Assembly (NCBI GenBank): GCA_001600095.1
Contig: BCIX01000002.1
Coordinates: 1,488,001 to 1,552,000, forward strand
Origin: Bullera alba
Taxonomy: Eukaryota; Basidiomycota; Tremellomycetes; Tremellales; Bulleraceae
Direction: 5' to 3'
Length of the DNA: 64,000 nt
Shown here: piece after piece, positions 55,634-64,000 of the stretch
How positions within the stretch are numbered: the first letter of the stretch is position 1
Layout: every line of letters begins with the position of its first letter
The notes under the pieces: generated by a model
What the model saw: only the letters and a program-made list of their open reading frames with translations
The model's database searches: none
Told to the model about the DNA's origin: nothing
Program-made: the position numbers and the translations under genes

Positions 55634-56981
55634 CTACTTCCTCGGCAACCTAGCCCGCCGTGGCGCCGGAGAGGGCGGAGGCGAAGGCGGCAACGGTATA
55701 GTCCGTGCTAGCGACAGACTATCTGGAGGTATGTATGGCGATGGCGAGGGCGGCAATGACGGTGAAGCCTGACGTGCATTCTGCGTCGAAATCGCTCGAA
55801 GGGCTGGATTCCCAGGATTGGCATGACTGTGCCGCTGAGCGGTGTTCCTCGATCGTAACCTCATCTCGACCTCTGACCACGGTTGCCGCACCGCTGGATG
55901 CGCAGATAGTGTCCTGTCAACTATAGTCTTTTCCATTTCTGACAATATAACTTCTTGCACCACCATGGGTTCTGGACCTCTGGTCAAGATTGGCACGAGT
56001 TCACTCTGGAAAGTGCGCACCAAACCCGTTTCGAGACCTTTGACCAGTTGTTCGACTTGGATCCAAGCGTCTTCTGGCTTCGGCTTGGGATCGGCCCATA
56101 TGTCAGCTAGTTGCGTCAGGGCAATACTGCAGGTCGTGAAAAGACGATGGTATGTCCGTATCCAGATGAATTGCGGTCGGTGATTGAGGCTCGAGGGCGA
56201 AAACCTGGAGAGGAAGGGGATGAATGGGATCAAAGGATGGGCGGGTGTTGGCGACATGATCAGGCTGGACTCCACGTAGAACAGCAGAGCCAAAAGGATG
56301 TACCGCCAGTAGGATCCTTGCGAGGCTTTCTGAAGTACTGAGAGACACAGCATGATCCCTCCAGAGACGACGTAGAAGCTGATCGAGCGAAGGATCCCGG
56401 TGTACATGAAATCTCTGACGGTTTTGTCCAATTTCCATGATAGGACGTCGGGCCCAAACCTATGGGATTGATGTTGTTAGCTGGGATGTCCGCTCCGGAG
56501 GTCACTCGACGCACCTGTCATAGGCGTATCTCTTGACTGGGTCGGATAGCGCTTCATACGCCTGTCGGATTACGATGAAGAGGTTCTCATACTGGCGGCC
56601 AGCTCTGTCCGGGTGGTACTTCCTGGATCTGCCCAAGGAATTGTGACGTCAGGATTCATGTATGAGAGACCAGCATGCTGCTCACAAGGTTCTGAAGGCC
56701 TTCTTGAGCCCGTCGTCATCCTCATTCCTCGGAACGCCTAGTAGAGCGTACCAATCTTCTCCTACTTCCACGTCGCTTTTGCCGAAGAATGACCAAAGTA
56801 AATATCCCCCAACGATTATCGTGTAGACCAGCCTATAGTTGTGCCGATATAGTAGAGTATTGGGAGGCGCAGGTGGAAAGTACCCGGGAAAATAGGACGT
56901 GGCATAGGGTAAAGCGATGTTGGTAAGTTGCGATGGGATAAAACTCCATAGCACGGTCGAGAGGAGAGGTGATGTCGCCAT
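55634..56981 (-). CDS. Membrane-bound J-domain (DnaJ-like) co-chaperone
   Basis: Exons 56981-56686, 56628-56515 and 56459-55634 encode 411 aa. A first hydrophobic span (VYTIIVGGYLLWSFF, about 54-68) precedes the J domain (about 77-145), which contains WYALLGVPRNEDDDGLKKAF and the essential HPD tripeptide in KYHPDRAG, ending YEALSDPVKRYAYDRFGP. Two or more further spans follow (SISFYVVSGGIMLCLSVL, YILLALLFYVESSLIM), and the C-terminus is a Ser/Pro-rich tail. The protein should recruit an Hsp70 to a membrane, most likely the ER or outer mitochondrial membrane. The J domain follows a membrane span rather than a signal peptide. Exon joins are phase-consistent. It resembles fungal ER-membrane J proteins, but the specific ortholog is uncertain. 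Confidence 0.85.
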
Positions 56982-57298
56982 CGCACCAGCAAAGGTGGAA
57001 GCTTCCCGCCGCGACTCTCACTTGAGCACTGGATGTGCTTCTCTACTGCTGATGGGTTCAATCTTGGCAAGCGGCACAATGTACGGAGTGAACACATGAG
57101 TTGACGGATGCGAGCTGGATCGAACTCATCGACTTTTGGCTCGGCAATTTCCGGCTAACACGACGACGTGTTTCAGAATGCGTCCTTGGCTTCTGACCTT
57201 CAACTCTTCTCACTCACAGTCTCTATAGCTCAACTCACATCAGATCCTCGACCTGACCGGGCTTACATGGCTATTTGAGCTAGTATACAACGCTCAGC
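56982..57298. other. Divergent promoter region
   Basis: This 317-bp region lies between the divergent J-protein and ALG6-like genes. Nothing specific was recognised. Confidence 0.5.
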
Positions 57299-59446
57299 AT
57301 GCCTCGCCGGTCCTACGAGGCCCATAGGATGGCCAAAAACGCGTTGAGAAGAAGAGGCAGTGTCATAGAGTGAGTGATACAATACTCTCAGCTACCGCTC
57401 GTCATGCCCTTGTGAAAGAAGCTGATCGGAGACTCGAACTACAGGAGCGAGACAGATGCTGAGTCGCTAGCCTCTTACACAACCTACCAATCAAATTCAT
57501 CGTATATAACTCAACACTCCTCCAATCCCTCGCCTCGGCTCGGCGGCTATCAATACAATGGAGCAAACACCTCGTTGAACGCCCTGGGTATCTCGGTCTC
57601 CTCTTCCCCAGGAAACCAAATCTCAAGACTCGTGCCTCTGCCGAGGGAACGAACATTCTCCTCTTCGTCATCACAAAGGCCAGGACTTCCGTCTCCGAGA
57701 CTCGAGGTGCCGAGGAGCCACAGCGCAAATGTTCGAACAGAAGTCTCTCCGCAGAAAAGACCTCAAGGCGGTCTACTGGAGGAGAATGCGGCGACAAGTC
57801 GAAAGATGGCTGAGAGAGATGAACGTCGGCGGAAGAGACGCGAGGAGAGGGAAAAGAAGAGTACATTGGTGGGAGAGAAATTCGACAGTCCCCTTCGGCA
57901 ATGGTTGCGATGGATGTCGCAAAAAGGCCAGAGTCGATGGAGTCTGCCTTTGGGCCTGGGAGTAGCCGCAGTGGTGAGGATACTTGCCTTGTGTACCAAA
58001 GGAGAGGGCTGGAACAGGTCGAGAGCTACCCACGCCCTCGCGGAGACGATGTTTTGGTGGTCAGCGGTGCTAGCGTGGACGGTCTTAGAGGGTAGGAAGG
58101 GCGGGCGGAGTTGGAGGACCCAGGTCATTGGGGTCATGACCGTCATTCTGCATCCTGTTCTCCAGTTGGACGAGACGTCGTGAGTTCCCTACATACCTGA
58201 TCTATGTCTATGCTGATCTGACGACTTGTTTAGGCTATCTTCACTCGGACTTATCCTTTGGTCTACAATCTTGCTCACAAGAGGATTCGATGCCTTGGGC
58301 TGTCTCTTCTGTGGACTTGCTGTCCTGGCAGACCGCCACTCCTTGACATATATACCGGCCGTTGCCGCATACGTGCTGGGCAAGGCAGTCTGGCTGGGAG
58401 ACTCCAGGGGGTAAGTCGATTCCTGCCGATGGAAAGCTAATACATTCAGGACTACTCTGACACTCAAAACCGTCTCGACCGGCTTGGCGACATATCTCGG
58501 TCAGAAGTACTGGCTGGCCAGGCAATCAGCTGGGTCGTCAACACCACTTTCATTTACAACACCTCCGCCGATCTCTGGTATCTCCTTGGTAAGTGACCGT
58601 GTCCATCATGCTCGCGAGTGTAGCCACTAAATGCGTCGCAGACTCAAACAGGCTTATCAGCTCTTGGACTGGCACCTACTCTACTCGTGATCATCTATGC
58701 CTCATTCTCAACAAGACCCGCTCAAACTGTATCGAACGGCACCTCTGAGCGGATCAAGATCATCGAGCCAACAGACCGATCCTCCACGCCGCCTACTACT
58801 CGACTGCTAGTCTTGTCGCTGTATACCATCGCCCTGTCGTTCTCGATGGTCCGCCTGCCAAGTGGCACCGATGTCGCATCGACATGTGTTTTGCCGCTGA
58901 CACTCCTCATGGCGATGCGAGGCGGCAAGGATAATGGAGAGGAAGGTCACGATACGTGGGAAATGGGCATGTTCGTCTCTGTTGCCACGGTATTGAGGTA
59001 AATCGGACAAGTAGATCACCATACAGGAAAGCTAACATGACGACACAGGGGATGGTCAGTACATGCTTCTTGGGCGGTACAATCGTACCGACTATGCTCG
59101 ACGCTGCTATGGGTCTGGATCCTAGGGTACAAGCCTTGGCAGATAAAAAATCCATTGATGAGGCGTGCCACCTATGTGAGTTGCCCTCGCAGTTGGATGC
59201 CACATGCTGACCAGCTACAAGGCGGTATATGCGGTGTCCACCTTGGTAGCGCTCAGCAGCATACTGCCGTTGGCCCAAGAGGGGACAAGCAAGGCAGTAT
59301 CCTCAGTCGACCTCATGATAGGTCTCGGAGTCCAGATCTTCGCCTGGGCGTATGCCAACAAGAAGCTGTTTGAGAATGCCTGGGCCATGGGGGGATTAGA
59401 AGGACTGGGCAGTCGCAAAGGAAGGAGTATAGACAAAATAGATTGA
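57299..59446 (+). CDS. Multi-pass membrane protein, divergent ALG6/ALG8-like
   Basis: Seven exons (57299-57369, 57445-58179, 58234-58410, 58450-58588, 58642-58997, 59049-59175, 59222-59446) encode 609 aa. A basic, Ser-rich N-terminus of about 190 residues (RDERRRKRREEREKK) precedes some eight or more membrane spans. The stretch SLGLILWSTILLTRG through YIPAVAAYVLGKAVW resembles the ALG6/ALG8 dolichyl-glucosyltransferase family, and VLPLTLLMAM occupies the place of that family's HEK-LLPL block. However, the HFQYN and HEK motifs and the N-terminal luminal DYPP loop are missing, replaced by unrelated residues. It may therefore be a non-catalytic relative or only a superficial look-alike. The first-intron acceptor at 57444 was chosen by phase. 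ALG12 lies 2 kb downstream. The function is unknown. Confidence 0.6.
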
Positions 59447-59873
59447 TACGTTCAAGATCTCTGCGATGTACACACTCGCCGGCTATGAGTGCTATCATAC
59501 TCTACCTCCCTCGAGCACCCAACTCGGAGCAAGTCTCGGCGCACTGATCGCAGATCGCACACTAAGGTATGCGTGGCAGCTGGCCGACGAAGCAGGACCC
59601 AGCGAGCGGAACGGCACGGAACCTGGAGCTGAGGTTGCTGACTTATACGCGAGCAGCATCCGCTATCCGTCGTGTGTGACGTTTTTCAATTTGTTTTGGT
59701 TCGAGTCGGCGGCGATTTGCGGAGCGATCATCTCTCAGTTTTGGCACTACCAGGATCAACTCTTCCATACTGCTTTCATACTCTACCACCTCATACTCCA
59801 CTCTGATCACGGTCCTCATACACGACAGGGCACTCCGATACGGCCATTCCTGACCACCTCAACATCCCTTACT
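59447..59873. other. Intergenic spacer
   Basis: This 427-bp spacer lies upstream of the PQ-loop gene. A frame open from 59466 is continuous with that gene's start codon, but its translation has no conserved character, so it is taken as 5' leader. Confidence 0.4.
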
Positions 59874-61100
59874 ATGGCAGGACCACAGCTGACTTCTGAC
59901 CAGCTATCGTCGATAGTGAGTGACGTATCACAGTAGTTTATCCGGCAGTAGCTTTGACGTGTCGCGGTATGCTGACCTGACTTGCAGGCTGGCTACATGT
60001 CGCTAGCGTGCTGGATTGTGGGTGACTCAGGCTGTACGAACGTAGACTTGTGTGCTCACGGCCTCTTGCAGGTTGTATATTCACCACAGCTCTGGGAGAA
60101 CTACCTGTTGCAATCGGGTGAAGGGCTATCAGTGGCATTCCTGGTATGCTGGCTACTGGGCGACCTCACCAATCTGTTCGGAGGAATGCTGGCCAAATTA
60201 GTCCCGGTCGTCGTCTTCATCGCCATCTACGTGAGCTGGACCATCTATTATAAGGGGTACACGAGCTAAACGCGTCTTAGTATACAATCTGCGACTGTGT
60301 ATTGCTCTTTCAAGTCTACTTCTACCGACGCAAGAGGCGGGACGCCGTAGAAGCCGCTGCTTCGGGCATTGCACAGGTACAACAACCTTCGGAGTCATCA
60401 CCACTCTTGACTGCCGCCACCGATGTTCCCCCACCAGCACAACCTAAACCTCTCCTACCCCCTCACTGGGAGTATCCCCTTCTCCTGGCCTTTGTCCTTG
60501 GATCAGGAGCCGTCGCGTGGTACTTCACCGGTCCGTCGGATGACGTGTCGATACCTGAGAAACCGGGCAAGGGATCGGAAGTCGAGTTGGAGTGGAAGAG
60601 CCAGACTCTGGGCTGGCTCAGTGCCGCTCTGTACATCGGGAGTCGACTACCTCAAATCGCTCACAACAGGTGGGTCAAAATAGGTTGAAACAGTGTGATA
60701 CTCAAATGCTGACGACATTTGCCTTACAGGCGGACGCGATGTGCCGGTCTCTCGCTCGCCATGTTCTTCTTCTCCATCTCCGGAAGTGAGTGGACAGACC
60801 ATGGCCGATTTGACAATTAGCACTGACCCTAACCGCCGTAGACATCACCTATGTCACTTCCATCCTGGTCATCTCCCTGGATCAGAAATATCTGATCGTC
60901 AACGGCTCGTGGCTCGCAGGCGCAGGTGAGGCTCCGCAACTCTACAATCGCTTTCCAGTGCTGACTCCTCTGGTTCAGGTATCACTATCTTCCTCGACCT
61001 TTTCGTTCTCGGACAATTCTTCTTTTACAGTTTGCAGGACCGAAAGGAACGCGAAGCTAAGTCTTCCTTCGACGAGGAAGTCCACCGGGGCGAGACGTAG
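59874..61100 (+). CDS. PQ-loop repeat transporter, vacuolar/lysosomal amino-acid type
   Basis: Seven exons (59874-59915, 59988-60017, 60072-60230, 60281-60669, 60730-60785, 60842-60925, 60979-61100) encode 293 aa with seven predicted spans. Two PQ motifs are present: the first in VYSPQLWENYLLQSGEGLS (formed across an intron), the second in GSRLPQIAHNRRTRCAGLS. SVAFLVCWLLGDLTNLFGG is characteristic of the family. Fungal members (Ypq1-3) and animal PQLC2 export cationic amino acids from the vacuole or lysosome. The loop between repeats is about 130 residues long and rich in Pro/Ser/Glu. The N-terminus is short and starts with a helix just before the first span. The ATG at 59874 is chosen because upstream sequence is not conserved in character. 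Confidence 0.88.
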
Positions 61101-61497
61101 GGCGTAGAATGCCCGATATGATCGACCGCAATAGGCTCTACTATAGGAGCTCAAGTCTGCGCGCTCGGGAGGAGTTGGAGGGGCGATCAATGTTTCGTTA
61201 CATCACAGCAAGCTGTATACTAGACCATGATAATGCATCACAGTACTCAAAGTAGACCGCCACTATGGAGAGCAGGCCGAGTCGGGTCGACCATGGGCCC
61301 ATGGGGGCGCCGGTTCGGCCGTTATCAGATAACCCAAGCCCGCAGGCCATAAATTGGCCGCTGAAGTCATGGCCGAAATACGAGCTGCGAGTTGTGTCGG
61401 TATGCGAGTGCAAAGTCATAAGCCGATTGACTCCTTCTCTTTGTCTCCTTCTCGACATCAGCTCCCCAGCATAGGGCTCAGAGCCCCTTCAATACCA
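61101..61497. other. Intergenic spacer
   Basis: This 397-bp spacer lies between the co-directional PQ-loop and ALG12 genes. Nothing specific was recognised. Confidence 0.45.
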
Positions 61498-63565
61498 ATG
61501 CCGCCGTCCATGACCCCTCGGCTAGCCCGGCGCAAGACGATCAACGCTCTGCCCAATCTATTCGCGGTGCCGATCATCTTCGGCCATGTCTTCCTCTCAC
61601 CCTACACGAAAGTTGAGGAATCATTCACCCTTCATGCTATCTACGATGTCCTTGCACATCCATTCACCCGAGCTGGACTGGCGAAGGTGGGTGCACCGGC
61701 GCCCATGGCCTTACTCTGCGATGACCAGAGCTGAGTTGGACTCAGTGGGATCACTTGACGTTTCCAGGAGCAGTGCCGAGATCGTTCTTACCGCCCATCA
61801 TCATCGGACTGCTATCGTACGCCTTCACAGGGCTCGGTGTCTGGTTAGGATGGATCACAAGCAAAGTGCAGGTACAGCTCGTCGGTGGGTGCCCCTGCCA
61901 TACCCCTGCTTGATTGACCCTCCAACTTTGAGGCAGTCCGTTCGAACTTCAATTGATGCCTAGCAGTGCGAGCGGTCCTGGCGGCTCTGCATTGTGCAGT
62001 TTTTGCCCACCTGGGCAAGACCATAAGAGCGAGATATGGACCAACGACTAGGGCTTGGTTCATGGTGCTCAGCTTGACTCAATTTCATATCCCTTATTAC
62101 GCAGCGAGGACACTGCCCAACTTCCTTGCTCTGGACTTTGGTGAGTGTCCCTACTATTCGGTGAGACCGACACCCTGACTTCTCAATGCCGACAGTCATA
62201 TTATCGATATCACTCTTGCTCAGAGTATCATTGTCAATACCTGCCAAAGTCCAGGTGGCTCGAATACGAAAGACGGTCATCCTGCTCACGGCGACTGCTA
62301 CCATACTGCGACTTGAGCTTGCCTTGTTCCTGCTACCCATCGTCCTGTCATTGGTGATCCAGCGCAAGGTGTCCTTCATGTCTGCATTGGCTTACGGCGT
62401 CATCGGTGGCCTTGGATCGCTAGGTGAGTCGTGCTCTATAGGGGCTCTCAGATGCGTCAACATACTTAACTCAGACTGCCCACAGCGATTTCCGCTCCCG
62501 TCGACTATACCTTATGGCTACCCACGTTATCCCATCCCGACTTCCCGTTCAACAGTCCGTGGCAGCTTCTATGGCCGGAAGCCTCTGCTTTGCATTACAA
62601 TATATTCCAAGGCAACTCTGCGGAATGGGGTGTATCCCCTTGGTACTACTACCTGGTCAACGCAATCCCCAAGATCTCGCTGGCTAGCTTCCCACTTGCC
62701 CTGCTCGGTATCGCTATCTGGCTCAGCGGCAAGGTTGTGGGCGGCAAGGTTCTATCGAGGTTCGGATTGGCCAAATTCAACAGAAGCAAGGAAGGGCAGG
62801 GTATTGGCGAAGTTCTTCGACTATTTGGTCCAGGAATCGTGACTTTGGTAGCGGCTATGAGCTGCGTGGGGCATAAAGTGAGTCGCCTGACAATCAGCCA
62901 AAGTGGGGAAAGCCTGTCTAATAGGAGGATAGGAGTGGCGGTTTGTCATCTACATTGTTCCCGTCCTCAACGTCCTAGCCGCTCTTGCCGCTACTACACT
63001 CTGGATCCATCCGTTCCCCCGTCTACGCGCCCTCTTTCGGCTCGGTCTCATCGGATTAATAGGGCTCAACCTCACTTTCACCGCATTCTCCACGTTTGTC
63101 AGCTCGTACAACTACCCCGGGGGCGAAGTATGGAAAGTCCTCGATGAACTGTACGAACACGACGTCGCCAGTATTCAGGCCAAGGCTGTGCCGTCGGTCT
63201 GGCTGGGTAATCTGGCCGTCCAGACCGGTTCATCATTATTCACCTTCGTTCATCAGCCCGTACCATCGCCACACTCTCGATTCGACTTGCCGCCCCCGGC
63301 TTTCCCAGTGCGGCAGTCGGGCTCGGATTGGAGGTACCTCAAAGGCCAAGAGGAGGTAATGGAGGATCCTGAACAGGCGTATCGCACAAATGTCGATTAT
63401 ATAGTGACGGAGGATTCGGCTCCCTTCGAGTCCTGGCATGATGCCCAGGGAGGGGGCTGGGAGGTCGTCGCTGGAATCGATGGATACGGCGGAATTCAGC
63501 GGACAGGGAAGCTAGGCCTGGGTATACGATGGGAAAGGAAACTTGCTGTAGTCGCAAGGAAGTAA
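61498..63565 (+). CDS. ALG12: ALG12 alpha-1,6-mannosyltransferase
   Basis: ER-membrane enzyme that adds the eighth mannose (alpha-1,6) to the dolichol-linked N-glycan precursor, using dolichol-P-mannose. Six exons (61498-61686, 61746-61884, 61967-62140, 62196-62423, 62486-62877, 62933-63565) encode 584 aa, typical of GT22 proteins. The luminal catalytic motif region PYTKVEESFTLHAIYD and KWDHLTFPGAVPRSF lie near the N-terminus. Several membrane spans follow. HYNIFQGNSAEWGVSPWYYY and KEWRFVIYIVP are further family blocks. A luminal C-terminal domain (~200 aa) lacks membrane spans. The second intron uses the donor at 61885 so that VRAVLAALH stays in frame. The assignment to ALG12 rather than ALG9 rests on the YTKVEESF and HLTFPGAVPR blocks. 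Confidence 0.92.
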
Positions 63566-63623
63566 CCAGTCATCGAGATATGCAGTCACATACATAGAGC
63601 ACGTTTGAGCTACGCTTACAAGA

Positions 63624-64000
63624 CTAATCGGTAAATTGGCTCTCAATACTTGTCATGATGTTCAAGAAGTCTGCACTGACATCAGCGAGATGCGCGGACG
63701 GGGTGACGCACCAAGGAGGTAGGCAGCAATGCCCTGGACGTTCGAGTCGCCGTAGTCGCTAGCTGGTAGCGCGTCGAGCAGTGTCACAGCTACGACACGG
63801 ATTTTGGTGACCAGCGAGGGGCCGTTGGCCGCCAGCTAAAACAATCAGTCAACACCTGCTACCGGGTCGAGGTTCCGAGTGAAACTTACAGCTTGAATTG
63901 GGATCCTGGTGCGACCGTTAGCACAACCCATTCTCAGACAATTGATATACTCCTCACCCGTGGACAGCCTTGAAGAGATCTTGGTACACCCCATGTCTCC
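63624..64000 (-). CDS. 3' end of an unknown gene
   Basis: I do not recognise this gene, which is transcribed toward ALG12 and extends past the right edge. Four exons join in phase: beyond 64000 to 63958, 63905-63890 (16 nt), 63835-63712 and 63670-63624. The visible ~75 residues read HGVYQDLFKAVHGIPIQALA, then NGPSLVTKIRVVAVTLLDA, and DFLNIMTSIESQFTD at the C-terminus. The sequence looks all-helical and well folded. The N-terminal bulk is outside the window, so no function can be given. Confidence 0.55.

Noticed and set aside
57420..57480. tRNA-like B box (GTTCGAGTCTCC) on the minus strand
   Set aside because: The T stem has a mismatch and no matching acceptor stem or A box is found; the site overlaps an intron/exon border of a coding gene.
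59466..59873. 136-codon in-frame N-terminal extension of the PQ-loop protein
   Set aside because: Open by chance; its composition is unlike the family, and the ATG at 59874 gives the normal N-terminus.
1..64000. CRISPR arrays, insertion sequences, transposon ends, prophage genes
   Set aside because: No regularly spaced repeats, transposase, integrase or terminal inverted repeats were seen; gene structure is that of a eukaryote.

Overview
The window is nuclear DNA from a basidiomycete yeast, most likely a tremellomycete (Cryptococcus/Kwoniella/Saitozyma-like). Genes are compact and intron-rich. Most introns are 35-70 nt, start GTGAGT/GTAAGT, carry a CTNAC/CTGAT-like branch site and end in YAG. 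Genes sit on both strands with short spacers. No bacterial-type operons, IS elements, CRISPR arrays or telomeric repeats were seen. Exon models were built by hand, by joining reading frames across consensus splice sites and checking phase; no search could be run.

Layout, left to right. The 3' part of an unknown gene lies off the left edge (0-0.3 kb). Then come a low-complexity CaaX-box protein (1.1-3.6), AMP deaminase (3.9-7.5), a membrane-anchored heparinase II/III-like enzyme (8.1-11.0), a 2-oxoglutarate/Fe(II) oxygenase (11.4-12.5), two orphan ORFs (12.6-14.4), the DEAH helicase DHX37/Dhr1 (14.7-19.2), the proteasome beta-2 subunit (19.5-20.8), a Gvp36-like BAR protein (21.2-22.6), Argonaute (22.9-27.0), a small Gly-rich protein, the Pin1/Ess1 prolyl isomerase (28.2-29.0), an orphan membrane protein, and a BTB/germ-cell-less-like protein (30.8-34.5). 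These are followed by EF-1beta with a U18-like C/D snoRNA in its first intron (34.9-36.0), two small orphans (one frameshifted), an FMO-type monooxygenase (38.2-40.1), a 1.5-kb spacer, a ferric reductase (41.6-44.0), a Zn2Cys6 transcription factor (44.2-47.2), a ketopantoate reductase (47.5-49.2), a Dicer-like protein (49.9-53.5), an F-box-like protein, a membrane J-protein (55.6-57.0), a divergent ALG6/ALG8-like membrane protein (57.3-59.4), a PQ-loop transporter (59.9-61.1), ALG12 (61.5-63.6) and the 3' end of another gene on the minus strand.

The most interesting content is the RNA-silencing machinery. A complete Argonaute with an apparent D-E-D-D slicer tetrad lies 23 kb from a Dicer-like gene. 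That Dicer has the DUF283, platform/PAZ, two RNase III and dsRBD regions but no helicase domain, and there is no room for one upstream. Its second RNase III domain has lost key acidic residues (K, E and N where E, D and E are expected). Just upstream lies a splice-compatible, start-less reading frame with a nuclear-localisation-like motif. The second strong point is an intronic U18 (snR18) snoRNA in EF-1beta, the same host gene as in budding yeast. The remaining genes are mostly housekeeping: purine metabolism, ribosome biogenesis, proteasome, translation, N-glycan assembly, iron reduction and pantothenate synthesis.
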